Below, in pieces: positions 34,276 through 46,199 of a stretch of 64,000 bases of DNA. The position numbers and the translations under genes were made by a program. How positions within the stretch are numbered: position 1 is the stretch's first letter; the number at the start of each line of letters is the position of its first letter. The DNA is from Undaria pinnatifida (Eukaryota; Sar; Phaeophyceae; Laminariales; Alariaceae), in contig JABAKD010000017.1 in the NCBI GenBank assembly GCA_012845835.1, forward strand, positions 1-64,000, given 5' to 3'. The notes under the pieces are model-generated. The model made no database searches and was not told where the DNA came from. It was given only the letters and a program-made list of their open reading frames with translations.

Positions 34276-35230
34276 AAATACACTCTACTTTATATTTTTT
34301 TCAAATATTAATAGGAGTACATCTTCTTTTCTCTCTCACACGCACCAGCAGTGCGAAGGAAAATGCTCACTGCGGCCGTTTAATAGCTGCTGTAGGTAGC
34401 TGTTGTAAAAATTTTTTGCAAAAAAAAACAGAAAGTATACTTCATGTGCTTGATGTGCTTGATGTGCCTGTTTTGTTTGTTTGGTTGGTTACACGTTAGT
34501 AGTAGTAAGTAGTGGGCTGTTGTAGGCGCAACAAACGTGCCGAGCACATCAACAAAAAAAATACAGTTTGAAGCTGCACCACACCCGAATGCATAGACTA
34601 TACCTCGGGTACATGAAAGTCGCAGCTACTCCAGCTTCGGTAAACTTAAATATGCGCAAACGGCAGTAGAAGTACCAGGTAGGCTACAATAGCATCGACA
34701 TAATTCATGTCTGGGCCTTCCCTACATAGCAGTATAGCTGCATGCTTTACCGTTAGGATGCGGGCGAACGCGCGGGGGTGCAAGAGGAAAGAGTATAATC
34801 CTCTTGCGTCACCCTTCCTCCGAAGGGGAATCTTGTAATAAAGAAGACGCATATATATGCCTTCTCGAGGAAGTGGTTACATACTGGGTACCGGTAGCGC
34901 TACGAGGAGTAGACGGTCAAGTGCGGGCAGCATATACCCATCGCCGTTTATTTGGTGTTGTGTTTGGTGGTGCTGGTTGGAGTACCGCCGTTGAGGTTAT
35001 TTTGTGCGCGTTGCAGATCGAGGCGAAGTTGATCGCAATTGCCGTGTTTTATGCCGCGCCACACCATGTACGCACTGTGTTTGTCATGATTTGTTGGGTT
35101 TATGTTGCATCGGACGCGAATGTGTACAAATAGGAGTAATTTTCTGATAGTGATTACGCGTGAAGAGCTATTTTAGGTCGATTACCATACTGTCTCTCCA
35201 CGTGGAGTGGGTCATTAGTGCTGTACCAAC
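34276..35230. other. Region without a supported gene
   Basis: No motif-bearing frame. A small GATGTGCTTGATGTGC-type direct repeat near 34445-34470 is the only regularity. Confidence 0.4.
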
Positions 35231-35235
35231 GTCGT
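35231..35235 (+). repeat. Copia target-site duplication, left copy
   Basis: GTCGT immediately outside the 3' LTR, matched by GTCGT at 41181-41185. Confidence 0.85.
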
Positions 35236-35733
35236 TGTGGCGCAGGTTGGTACGTGTGGCGCCCCGGTGGTGGTGTAGGTGGAGGAGAAAGGTGGCGTAA
35301 TAGCCGGTGATCGGTAAACTACGAACTACTAACCAAGGCGGGTGCGATAACCCGATTTACGTGTGTGGTGGAGCATGGTAGCTCAGGTGTGATAACCCAG
35401 AATGGAACTCGGAACTGTGGCGTGGTAGCCAGGATATAAATACACAGGGGTGGTAGCCGTGCAGTGGTGAAGGCGTAATAGCCCTTGCAGTACAGGTTGG
35501 GCGTGGTAGCCCTTGGTGTGGTAGCCGTAGAAGAGACACAGAGTATACACAATATACAGGGTAAAATAGAGTCGAAAAATAGAGTGATATTATTCGCGCA
35601 CATAAAAACCCACAACACAAAATCCCGTTGTGGAAATCCATCCCAAACCTATACGAAATCCCCGGAATTCTCCGATCCATCTTTTCGACGGATTCTTGTG
35701 TACAATCTGACAATGGAGTGAGTACGTTCGACA
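35236..35733 (-). repeat. Copia 3' LTR (498 bp)
   Basis: In minus orientation it starts TGTCGAACGTACTC and ends GCGCCACA. The plus strand shows many GTGGTAGCC / GTGATAACCC repeats, also present in the other LTR. A frame reading through the LTR in both copies is not a gene. Confidence 0.9.
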
Positions 35734-35748
35734 GCCCCCCTCCTCGCC
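35734..35748 (-). other. Copia polypurine tract
   Basis: Minus-strand GGCGAGGAGGGGGGC abuts the TG start of the 3' LTR, the expected position for plus-strand DNA priming. Confidence 0.75.
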
Positions 35749-36059
35749 ACATTGTCATGATTTATCCATATTACATTATTAAAACGTACATTCCCGAATA
35801 CCAAAATACTGCAGAGTTATTCTTTACTCAAGTCCAGGAAACAAAAATGTTGCATTTTTGCAAAAGCACTCTAATCCATTCCCTCCCTTTTCTTTAGCCA
35901 TCACACCCATGACCATTAAAACTCACACACTATTCAGTATTCTCCATCGATCACTTTGAATCCAAGTCCTTGAACCCTCAAGAACACACATCATAAAAAA
36001 AACAAAGAAGCATATAAGAAATTGAACGTCAACAAATCAAATACTATCCGAGAGAGAAA

Positions 36060-37496
36060 TCACATCAAATTAATCACTATCCCCCGGTGAAATTCAAACT
36101 CCCTCTCAGGTAACGCCTTGGTGAGAAAGTCGGTACGCTGGTACTGCGACACTACGTGGATAATTCCGACCTCCTTACTTTCTACCAGTTCCCTCAAAAC
36201 GTGATGCCTCACGTCGATGTGCTTCGAGTTCGAGTTCGAAATCGGGTGCTTTGCGATTTGGATGGCACCCTCGTACATGGCAATGCACGGCATCCTTGCC
36301 TTCGGCAACATAAAACACCTAACCCGCCTCAAAAACAAATTCTCCTTCCCCATGTCCGACATAGCCACATCCGCCTGAGTAGGCGAGAGAGTCACACACT
36401 TCTGAGTGTTGGAGTGCTACGAAACAGCCCCCCCCGCACGCATAACTACCCCCCCCGACACGCTTCTCCTGTACGTACTGCGCGAGGCATAGTCGGCATC
36501 TATCTGCGGACGAATTATCAAACTAATCCCCGTCAACGTCTCCGCCTGAAAGGAAATGATAAAAGAACTCGTCCTCATTGTATACCCTAGTATACTACGT
36601 GCCGCTTTCCAGTGGATCAGCTTCGGCGCAATGCAATACCTTGCTACTGCCCTCACTGAATTCACGATACCCGGCCTGGTCAACAAGGCCATCCACAAAA
36701 GCGCACCGATCAACTCTCGGAAAGGAAACAGAACATTCGGCTGGTCAACATCAATATCCCAAAGCCTCCAAGTTGTAGGTATCGGGATAGCTTTCCCTTA
36801 TTCCACACCATACGTCTCTCCCAATTCTTCCGTGTACGTATGTTGCGAAATAGTCAACCTCCCTGCCTCCCTGTCTCTCTCGTTATAGCACCCCGAGTAC
36901 CACTTGAGCTCGACCAACGACTTAACTGGAACGTGACGTCCGAGGTTCTTACCGAACTGATAACACCTTTCCTTTTTTCCCACGGCAAAAACATCATCAA
37001 CATGCACCACTAGGTGCATCGCGACTTCCCCCCCTTCAACCAAACGAAAAACACACGAATCAGCCAAACACTGCACAAACACCAAAGCCAGAAGACAATT
37101 CCCCAGTAACGCATAACACTGCCTGGATGCCTGCCTTAAACCATAAAGACTCTTGCTCAGCTTCACAACCTTCACTGACAACAAACCACACCCTTTTGGC
37201 AATCGCATGTAGACATCTTGTCGTCCACCTTCGATCTCCTCTCCCGGTACATGAAATCGCACTGAAAAAACGGCACCACCAAGAAAGCACCCTTCTTGCC
37301 GGTGAACAGCTCCTATGGCGACGCGCGACCGAGGTTTGAAGGGGAAGAAGCCTGGTTGAGCTTCTACGCGGCATCCTTCGCCGATTCCGCCCAGAGATTG
37401 TCCCCGCGAGCATCCAAGCCGCGAACACACCAGAACCCCCCTGGCCCCAAGCGTCGCTACGCGGCGCGGGGAGATGCCATGGCGATTTTGTTGCAA
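36060..37496 (-). pseudogene. Copia reverse transcriptase, RNase H and pol C-terminus, frameshifted
   Basis: From 37496 down: a reverse-transcriptase frame with DVYMRLPKG, then KLSKSLYGLRQASRQ (the copia K.LYGLKQ.R.W motif) and the catalytic HVDD (YVDD in most copia; near 36991-37007). After frame changes, an RNase H-associated frame at 36713-36417 contains LLTRPGI, the catalytic-type DADYA, and RRSVSGGVVM. The last frame, 36395-36060, has YEGAIQIAKHP, SKHIDVRHHVLRE and TDFLTKALPE, the copia C-terminal signature. The stretch 37260-37500 is poorly alignable and seems to lack the RT fingers region. Confidence 0.85.
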
Positions 37497-37515
37497 CGCT
37501 GGATTGCATTTTCCA

Positions 37516-38095
37516 CTACCTCATTGTATTGCTGCCCTCCGGGGAGGAGTGCTGCACGGCGATTCTCATGGTGGAGCAGAAGTCACGGAAGTCCTTGCTG
37601 GTCCAGAGCGAATCGCAGTCGCCACGAACACTCCGTATTTTCGTCGCCGCCTTGTGAGAGAGGTCGACGATACACCGCCGGAAAACGGCCACGGCGTCAG
37701 ACTTGCGACGAAGGGCGTAGTTCGCGATGTAGCCTGTTGAAGTATCAACAGCATAGGACATGCAGTGGTTGCCGCCTGTGGTGGTGTACGGGCCGCACAT
37801 GTCGATATGTAGGAGATCGCCAGGCGCCCTCCCCGCTCGTCCCTTTGCTTCTCTTCGGCACGTGCGCTCGCGTCCCCCTTGCCGGTATGCACGTAGTGCA
37901 GGGTTCCATCCATCCGGTGAGGATTATCCCTCGCTGCCGAGCAGATTCCCTCAAAATAGGTTCGGACAAGTGGCCGGCGCGGTCATAGAACTCGTTAATA
38001 TCGACTCGCGTGCGATCGTTGCCAACATGGAAAGGGTTTTTTCCGGGGCCCAAAATGGCTAATGCACACTCATCACTCTCTCTAGCTTGCATCAT
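37516..38095 (-). pseudogene. Copia integrase: HHCC zinc finger and catalytic core, frameshifted
   Basis: The upstream frame (38095-37745) holds the pre-integrase/zinc finger region: FYDRAGHLSEPILRESA and, 14 residues on, CTTC. The second frame (37800-37516) carries the core: CGPYTTTGGNHCMSYAVD (the first Asp should precede CGP), RGDCDSLWTSKDFRDFC (second Asp region), and SSPEGSNT followed by an R where E-type residues are typical. Zinc finger and core are in different frames, so a frameshift separates them near 37800. Confidence 0.8.
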
Positions 38096-38183
38096 ACCGT
38101 CGAAAATGTCCCATTATACGGCATACGCATCGGTTTTCACGTCAGAAATGCTCTGGGGTCAATAAATCGATGCCGTACTTGAA

Positions 38184-39942
38184 TCACACGGGGTGGGGTG
38201 GGATAGCAGTCTCAAGCTCACGTTCCAACTCCATGGGGGAAGCCATCACAACGCTCGAAGGTTGTACGAGTTTGTTTTCACTAAGAGAAGCGGGGGGGGG
38301 CATACAGACAGCAGACACGAATGCACTCTCACGCGAGGCACCAACTGCCCCAACTGGCATGGGTGGGTTGCAAGCAGAAGACTCAGGGGCACTCTCACTC
38401 GCTACATCAACTGGCAACGGAGGAGAGGAGAGTCGGGTGGCGTAGAGGGAGTCGTTCGCCGATCCCCGAATGAAGCGAAGCCTTCCCGCTTGTGTACCAG
38501 TGGGGTTTACAGAACAGGAGGTTTTGTGCGCCACCTTCCAAATCGACAAAAGGTTGAAGCCAAGCCACGGAGTGTAAATCACATCTTGCACACACGCCAC
38601 AACGTCCTCCGGATTTCCGCGTTCATCTAGCTGGTGAAATACGAAATTGACGCCCCCAATTGCATCTACTCTGGTCAACCCTGAATCGCCTATCTGTATG
38701 TACTGGTCGGTGGGGTGGCGAATGTTGTACATGCCCTCTTTGTTGTTGGACATTATGGCACTTGCTCCTAAGTCTGCATCCCATTCCTCGCCACCATACG
38801 GCCTAGGTTGCCCCGGGTTACGCCGAAGGGCGCTGGCAACACGTGTAGTGAACGCTAGCTCAACACGTTCTACAACGCTACCACGCACTACACCATCACG
38901 ACCTACAGCAACAGAATCACCAGGCGCAGACTTGCATATTTTCGCACAACGTGCGAGGAAGACCTGCAGAGGTGCTCCGCTGGCTTGAGCTGCGCCGGGA
39001 GCCGGAGAAGAGAGTTGCAGTAGCAGAGGTAGACTTGGCAGGAGGCATGCCCTCTTGCTGTTGTTGGAGCTGCTGCTGCTCGGGAGTTCCCGGCTCCGCC
39101 GTCGGTAGTGGTGACCAGTGCCCCGCTGCTGCCCCCCTCCCCGAGTATCCCATGTACTCGTTCTCGTAAGGATAATCTGCCGCAAAAGAGTGCCGCGGTG
39201 TATTGGGAAATTGTCCAGGCGGCAAATAAGGCGAAAAACTGGGCGGCGAGTTCGACGGAAAATTAGGCGGTGGCACCTGCCCGAAGTCCTCGCCCCGGCC
39301 TCGGCCGCGCCCGGCCGAGGAATGATGCCGGTTCTCGTGGCCACATCCTCCGGGGAAGCGGTTCGCATATCCGCCAGGCCCGGGTCCGTGTCGAGGCGTC
39401 GGCATTCTCTGCTGCTCCGGCGGTTGACCCCGACTCCAACGCGCACCCGAGTCGTTTGGGTACGGTTGCTTTTGATATTTACATTCCGCCTCGCGCCCTC
39501 CTCCGCGTCCGGCGTACGGCCCGAGTCCCCGAGACTGCAGGTATTCGTGGACATCACCGTAGTATCTGTCGAATTATCGACGCATGACGACACATTCGGG
39601 GGTGTTGTGGCCTTGTCCATCGCCGTGGTGCGCGCAGTAGGTGTACGTTCGGCCGCGCTCCCCATACACCCCATCACCAGCATTCCTCCCACCCCGGTCG
39701 CCCCAACCCAAATTGGCTGCGGTCAGGGTATGCCTTTTCTCTTTTCTCTCTTCTTCTGATCTCCCTTTGCGCTCCAGCTCGTGAGCAGCTCTCCTGGGCA
39801 AATCGTCCATGTTACGACTGGAAAGATCGGGAAGGAGAAGCACGTGGTCACTACATATCGTGAAATATGGGAGCATCCTACGGGCAATATGTTTGCACAA
39901 AGATGCGTCTGGTCGCTTATCTCCATATGATTGTAGCTTCAT
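38184..39942 (-). pseudogene. Copia gag C-terminus with zinc knuckle, and protease, frameshifted
   Basis: A frame at 39942-39574 ends in a retroviral-type knuckle, CAHHGDGQGHNTPEC (His in place of the second Cys). The next true segment is a Gly/Arg/Pro/Gln-rich linker (39405-38917 frame). The 502-codon frame from 39692 then regains register and carries the protease region: WDADLGASAIM at 38784-38752, GDSGLTRVDAIGG, and DVIYTPWLGFNLLSIWK. The active-site triplet reads D-L-G instead of D-S/T-G. About 110 Ser/Pro-rich residues follow to 38184. The middle of the 502-codon frame is out of register, so the ORF as a whole is not a protein. Confidence 0.8.
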
Positions 39943-39963
39943 CCTTATGGCCTTTGCCCTACC

Positions 39964-40485
39964 TTAAAACGACATGGTGTTCTCTCCCTTCTTCTGCCTC
40001 AGTTCATTCCACTCATCCTCTACTATTTTTCTCTCATGTTCACGTTTGACAGCGGAGTGAGACTGAAACACCCTCCACGCTTCTTGGGGTGACCCCGCAG
40101 CGAAAAGTATTTCTTGGACTGGTTGGGCTGTGATTTTTGCGATCAATTGTGACCATAGCTTGAGCGACTTATCTGCTCTCTCCTTCCCAAATAAGTTTCT
40201 GAGTCGTGACAGGTGTACATCCGGAAGCCCAACTGGTATCGATTCTCCCTTCAATACGTCCATCAACCCTTCAGCCGAGACACAGGAAAGAACAGAACCT
40301 CGGAAAACACGGAAAGCTAATGCAACACTTTGCCCGCTCTCAACCTTCCCAGACCAAGCAAGCATTTCATTTTTCGGACTATTTTCTATGGATCTAGACT
40401 CGTACTTGCCTGTTGGGGCGGTTGGCCCTCCCTCGTTGGTCATCTGCAGCACTTGGCGAAGGGCGTTGGCTAAGTCCGCGATCAT
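39964..40485 (-). CDS. Copia Gag N-terminal region
   Basis: 173 codons from an ATG 205 bp inside the 5' LTR. No stop interrupts it up to 39964, but the next gag segment (knuckle) is in another frame. The sequence is alpha-helical in character with charged patches, including VFQSHSAVKREHERKIVEDEW. It resembles the retrotransposon gag/UBN2-like position and size, though the family call rests mostly on location. In-frame codons upstream of the ATG run into a stop, so this start is preferred. Confidence 0.65.
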   Translation of the reverse strand: MIADLANALRQVLQMTNEGGPTAPTGKYESRSIENSPKNEMLAWSGKVESGQSVALAFRVFRGSVLSCVSAEGLMDVLKGESIPVGLPDVHLSRLRNLFGKERADKSLKLWSQLIAKITAQPVQEILFAAGSPQEAWRVFQSHSAVKREHERKIVEDEWNELRQKKGENTMSF

Positions 40486-40689
40486 GTTCGATGAAGTTGC
40501 TGATGGAGCTGCTGCTGTTTCATGATGTTATGCTTTGGCGACGAAGGACTCGCGTCTCGCTCCCCCGTTGCCCACCTTGCCGGGAGGGGTGCTTAACCGT
40601 TACCCCGACGAAGGTCTTGTATCGGTTCTCCTCATTGGCGCTTAGCAACGCACAACCCACTCGTTCGATGGAGATCGTTGACGCTAGCG

Positions 40690-41180
40690 TGTGAAGTAGG
40701 TTGGTACGTGTGGCGACCCGGTGGTGGTGTAGGTGGAGGAGAAAGGTGGCGTAATAGCCGGTGATCGGAAACTACGAACTACTAACTAAGGCGGGTGTGA
40801 TAACCCGATTTACGTGTGTGGTGAAGCATGGTAGCTCAGGTGTGATAACCCGGAAATGGAAGTCAGAGCTGTGGCGTGATAGCCGGGATGTAAATACACA
40901 GGCGTGGTAGCCGTGCAGTGGTGAAGGCGTGATAGCCCTTGCAATATAGATGGGGCGTGGTAGCCCTTGGCTTGGTAGCCGTAGAAGAGACACATAATAT
41001 ACACAATATACAGGGTAAAATAGAGTCTAGAAATAGAGTGATATTATTCGGGCACATAAAACCCCACAACACAAAATCCAGTTGTGGAAATACATCCTAT
41101 CGAAACCCCCGGGATTCTCCGATCCATCTTTTCGACGGATTCTTGTCTGCAATCTGACAATGGAGTCAGTACGTCCGACA
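40690..41180 (-). repeat. Copia 5' LTR (491 bp)
   Basis: In minus orientation it starts TGTCGGACGTACTG and ends TACTTCACA. It carries the promoter in sense orientation by position. The sequence following it inside the element (CGCTAGCGTCAACG on the minus strand) should hold the primer-binding site, but it does not match a tRNA 3' end that I recognise. Confidence 0.9.
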
Positions 41181-41185
41181 GTCGT
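41181..41185 (+). repeat. Copia target-site duplication, right copy
   Basis: GTCGT abuts the TG end of the 5' LTR and is identical to 35231-35235. Confidence 0.85.
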
Positions 41186-42532
41186 GACCACTCCTCTCCA
41201 TGAACAAATTCCCGTTACGAATGATCATTTAGCGTATCTATTCCGAGTCTGACGACGTGCTTCTAGCGTTGAGTGTGAAACATTATGGCGGAAACGAACG
41301 CCCTCACTTGAGCTCGACATATATCCTCGTCGTTAGGCTGAGTAATTGATAGGCCAACAACCGTGCTGCACGTTATAGCTCGTATATTATATATTTCTGC
41401 TTGTCTTGGCATGAACGTCACACGAGGAAAAGTGCTTAGACATGCCTCGTACCACTTAGTATCTTGAAGAAATCGTTTGAAAAACGACTTCACGTACGTG
41501 GAATAGCGTCGAACCGAGTCTTTGCCGGCCACACCTCTGACCGTACTAGCAGCCTCCTTACCTGCTTCTCGCGCAGGGCGTGAAAGCGCTATTTACCGAA
41601 ATCATCTATGAACGTGACGTACTTGTATATGTGATGTCTGTGGGTTAAGAATAATTTCGGTTCTTGAAAAACTACCAAACGTTCTCCGGACTTGGAAGAT
41701 CGGAGATCATTCCTGGAACGTCTCGGAAACGCGTGATGCACTCAGCTGTACGCTTTGGCTTGGGGTCAGTACATGGTAGGCTGAAGGTCGGGGTTACCAA
41801 CATTAACGTATGATGCGTGTGGAGGCTCGGTCTCTCGTGATAGGAGCACCAGAGGTAGCACCAGAAATGTCTGTGAAGATTGCCTGTACGGTGAAGAAAT
41901 GAGAAGGCAGTTTGGACGGTGGGGCTTCCGGTCACAAGAGGCAAAACCCATGAAGAGAAAAATACAGCGGGAAAAAGAAACGGAGTGATCGAAGTGGGCG
42001 TAACCGTCGCAAGATCCTACGGAGAAAATACCCACCGTGCCCGCAGATGTACTCTACGGGTTGCCGTACTGACTGACAGTTCGTCCTGTTGGAATGTTCG
42101 TGGCCGTGTCCCCCGAAAGGTCCACTGATACATATGGTGGTGAGCTAGTTACCATTAAATATGAAATCCTCCGACGAGAAGTACGAAACCGAGGTTCCCC
42201 GCATATTGCCTTTCTCCGCATCATTAAAAAGATAATTAAAGTAGTGATGCGTAGGGACTACGATTTGGATATACTAGTGGACTGTAGGGTTCGTATTTTA
42301 ATATAATCCACTCGAACGTTGGGGTGAATTAGGGCTTGTTCTAGAACGAAACAACCCGGCATCGTTTATCGCGAAAAAAGAAACCACCCAGGCAACTCGC
42401 GCGAATGAGTATGGGTCGCGGAAACCAAGTGCTTAGCCGTGAACCCTATAAACAAGGAGAGAGAAGCAAACATGCCACACCCAACCACAACCACCTGAAT
42501 TAAACATTGTGGGGGGCTGTTCGAGCCTCCGG
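41186..42532. other. Region without a supported gene
   Basis: A minus frame at 41263-41532 (89 codons, with FFKRFLQDTKWYEACL) has protein-like composition and could be an exon, but I see no family, partner exon or second copy. The rest is unassigned. Confidence 0.35.
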
Positions 42533-43567
42533 TTACAGACAGCGGCTACCAGAGGGGGGGGGGGGGTTCAGGCTTTTTTTGTCGGGGTCTCGGTGCCTCT
42601 CTGGCGAGTGGGCACTAGTGTTACTCACCAAGCGCATGCGTTTGTGCTTTGTTCGTATAATGACTGCAATGATCATGCAGGATTCGCTCCGCTCGCGTTT
42701 CGTGAGGTAACTGCTGGGGCGTTCGCGCAGGTGGTAAAAGTCGGCCAAGCTGAATTTAGTCCTTTCCCCCCAAATGTGGCTGGGGCCCATCTTCAAATTG
42801 TATGGACCGATGTGGGTGATGCACGACAATTGCTGCGCGTCCTATGCCAGCATAATCCCATGCGGAGCCATCGAAGGCCGCGTGCCCAACTCTTGGGGAG
42901 AATGTAGTTTAACAAGATATCGCTTTTGTGCAGAGCATCCATGAGGACGAAGAAAATTGTTGCGGAGGACATTCAGTGAGAATTCTACAGGCACTTCAAA
43001 CGTCAGGTGGCACTGGCACGTGAAAGAACAGGGAGCGAGGCCTTCATCCGGGGTGACGATGCCACCCGGATTCGGGGCAAGGTGCATATTCGGGAATGAG
43101 GCTGGGCCTCGTTCGCATGCGTTTGAAGCAAAAATCGCCAACGTTGGAACCCACCATCATCAGTGCTTTCTCAACTGGTTTGGGGGACCTCGGTGTACTT
43201 TGCAGATGAGCCGAACATAGACTTGATCGCAATCAAAATCTGCGGTACACTGAAACGGCGTAAAGAGCTTCCCTTCCGGCCGACTTGTTGACGTTTGACC
43301 GCCCCCAAATCAGTGTTGCTCAAATCCAACACCTTTTGCAAGGTTGGGAAAACGGGAGGAGTCCATCCAACAATAGGCAGATGTGGCCATCACCGTATCT
43401 TTCAAAACGATAAATTGCGCTTTCGTTGGAACAACCCCGGAGGCTTTTGTGTTTAACCCATGCAGGCAAGGTGTTGATAAAGTTCGATGCGTGCCGCCGC
43501 AGCAACTACTTCGAGAGCGGGTGAATCCCCCGAGGAACAACACGGCTTCAACCCTGTGCGAGCATCA
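42533..43567 (-). pseudogene. Possible decayed gene: one minus frame with few stops
   Basis: Over about 340 codons one minus frame has only four internal stops (near 43310, two adjacent at 43155-43160, and 42842), where roughly 16 would be expected at random. Segments such as HLAPNPGGIVTPDEGLAPC and KFSLADFYHLRERPSSYLT have ordinary protein composition. I recognise no family. It may be an old gene or exon set; biased composition is the alternative. Confidence 0.25.
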
Positions 43568-45211
43568 GTGAATATGATATTCGTTGTCCGCCGGCTACAA
43601 GCGCTCGGACGCCAGGAGACGGACCCCTGTACTAGTTTCCTCGTTGTCTTGCAGGCATGGTATACCTCGGCCGGCCGATCGCTACCGTATGGCAAACTGG
43701 AAAGTTTCGGAGTACCAGCAATGATAATTTGAAGTGATTGTCGATGTTATGAAGCCTCGTGGGCTCGCGTTGGTACGTATGACGGCTAAAATTCGGATTT
43801 GTTCGACGTCGCACAGGAGCGCCAATAGCGTTGCGTGTTTACCTGTCAAAGTTCAACATGTTCTTCGCCCTAAGAAACTCGGCGTCTCCACCCGCGTCAG
43901 CAAAGCGCAATGAATGGAGTGGGAGCTGCTTCGCTTTGGCAACGATGGGGCGGGGGGAAACGAGACACTTACATCCAGACGAAGTGACGTATAGCGCATG
44001 TTGTATAAGAGGACAACTCGGGCACTAGGGCTAGGGCCGGCGAATTAATCTGCGAATTTATTATCCACCACGGTTGCTATACCGCCCCAGGTGCAACAGG
44101 CCACGTGATATCGGACAATACGACGATGACAAGACGGTTATAAACACCTGATTACACATTCCGCTATGCACGGTTCTTCACCAAATAATTTAGATCTTCA
44201 GAAATATAAGGCCTACACTGCATGCTATGGCAATGGTCCCCGAATTCAAAGCAAATATTTGATATCAATGGGCTGATTTGGCTCACATAGGCATGCCATA
44301 CACCGTTTGGTCAGGGCCGTACGGGTGTTGCGATCCTCCCGATTAATCTGAAATCACGTGTGCTGAACGTAAAAGTGGTTGGTGCCTTCTATACGTGAGT
44401 ATGGATTAGCCCGTAGCCGGAATCGTCATCCGTCTGGTATATTCGCATGTCTAAACACTCCCGTACGTCCCGCGCTTAAAGCGCAGATACAGGGCCGAGT
44501 ACGATAGCCTCTTGTTCTGTAAGGACATTAAAAAGACACATTACGAGACGGTCAAAATTAACACCCTTAGACGGCACTGTTAATTTGGGGGGTGGTGGCG
44601 CGGTGAAGCGATTGGATACTCATCGGCGGGGGTATGTTTGTTACGGCGAACGGCGGGGAGAACCCGGAACCTGACGTAAGGCAGAAAAAATGACCCACGT
44701 GTGCGCATATTCCCCTGAGGATCAGGCGATGTTAATTCATACCCGAATATTTGCTCCCATTTATAGGTTCTCCAGGAATTTTTTGATAGTTTTCCACGGT
44801 ACCCAGTGCGACTCATGAATGGCTCACCGACCAATGTCGCGCCCGTCAGTCGTCAATGACGCCACCTCTGCATGTACTCTCATCATAGGAGACCCTCGGC
44901 ATGCATCGTACGCTACCGCCTGTACAACTCTGCATGAAGTATTTTTTCCCTATTTCGTTATTTCGTCCTCTTTCTGTATTTCCTCCTCTTCTTTTTTTTC
45001 GGGTTGATAGTGATGCACTACGCACGTCCAGAGCATACGCGGTCCATGAGAGAAAGAGGAATCTACGAGCGAGGGGGTTCGTGTTTTTCGTCTTGTCTCG
45101 TTCAGTCATTTTTCACTTGTCTTTGTTAGGAAATATATCCCATTCCGGGAGTCCTTATCTTCGTACCAAGGGCCCTGACCATTCCTTTTGTTTCCCTGTA
45201 GATTCGGTCAC
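43568..45211. other. Region without a supported gene
   Basis: Short frames on both strands with no motif; no repeat match before the oligo(A) retroposon. Confidence 0.4.
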
Positions 45212-45565
45212 TTTTTTTTTTTTTTTTTTTATCCTCCGGCGGATGGGGAAAAATAAAGCTTTAGCTCACCACACTTCCGCGTATTTTCATACGCGTCGCG
45301 TGTCGATTTAACTCAGTTGCTTTCGCAGCCCAACGCTAGCTGGCGCACCCTTCGAGCCCCATTGTAGGTATAGCGTAAGCTGTCCCTATCATTGGTCCTC
45401 GTTACAACCCCGGCAGCGCAAGCTGCCGTTGTATACGGGTGCGTGTGTATGTCGACCCGGCCTGTCCCCTGAGGGTCAGGTTCGGTGGAGATAGCCACCC
45501 GGAATGTCATCTTTCCGGGTAGTGTGGGACTTGCGCAAGCTCACCCACTAACAAAACCCCTGGCC
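45212..45565 (-). mobile_element. Oligo(A)-tailed SINE/LINE-like retroposon copy 2
   Basis: In minus orientation the 3' end is AAAGCTTTATTTTTCCCC, then a GC hairpin GGAGGAT, then an A-run of about 20. The same tail order occurs at 3.2 kb. The inner block GGGTGGCTATCTCCACC is also shared. The hairpin-plus-A tail suggests recognition by one LINE machinery. Both copies insert in the same orientation. The 5' end is approximate. Confidence 0.45.
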
Positions 45566-46199
45566 ATGGGAGATAGCCTTCCGCCGGACTTGGTCCAGTT
45601 ACGGTCCACCCTACCCATTCGGGCGTTGGTCCTCGATTCGGTCACTATTCGGTTTGATTTCTCTGGTTGACCGCCTGTGACGACATTGTTCGTTTTCTCT
45701 GAAATGAATAATCGGGATGATTATCGGCGTCCTACTGATGATTTTGGACAAAGTTAAAGGATGTTGTACAAAGGCAGCACCCATACCGGACGGCGACACT
45801 ACCTGTAGTCCATACACCCATCCGGAGGTTGTGCTGGATTGCTCTTATCAGCTATTAATACTTGATTTTATTCGTAATCGCGTATCGTTAGGAATAACAT
45901 CAGGAATTCATCAGGAATCAACGAATCCAGTTGTTTTGGTTTATCCTCTTGGGAGTATTGTTCGAAAAGATAGCATCCACAGTCTCACCATTTGACGACC
46001 TTCAGGGCTGGGGTTAACCGATGCCAAAGTGAAAACCTGACTAGATATGAATGGGCTGCAACCAACATTTAAGCACATAAGATTTAGCGACTTGGAATTA
46101 ACCTCCTAACAGAACCCTGCAATTGAAGCGACTCCTATCAATAGAAAAAAACGGTTTGCTGCAAATGATCGTCACCGCTGCTATAGACGGCAGCAATAC
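45566..46199. other. Region without a supported gene
   Basis: No motif or repeat match. The frame 45717-45995 is unassigned. Confidence 0.35.

Larger units (their letters stand above)
35236..41180 (-). mobile_element. Ty1/copia LTR retrotransposon, structurally complete but coding-dead
   Basis: 5945 bp bounded by direct LTRs (40690-41180 and 35236-35733) and the 5-bp duplication GTCGT. In minus orientation the order is 5' LTR, gag with a zinc knuckle, protease, integrase, reverse transcriptase, RNase H, a 340-bp spacer, polypurine tract and 3' LTR: the copia order (IN before RT). The coding region is broken by several frameshifts and appears to lack the integrase C-terminus and the fingers part of the reverse transcriptase. 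LTRs differ at roughly 5-8 percent of sites by eye, so the insertion is not very recent. Confidence 0.92.
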
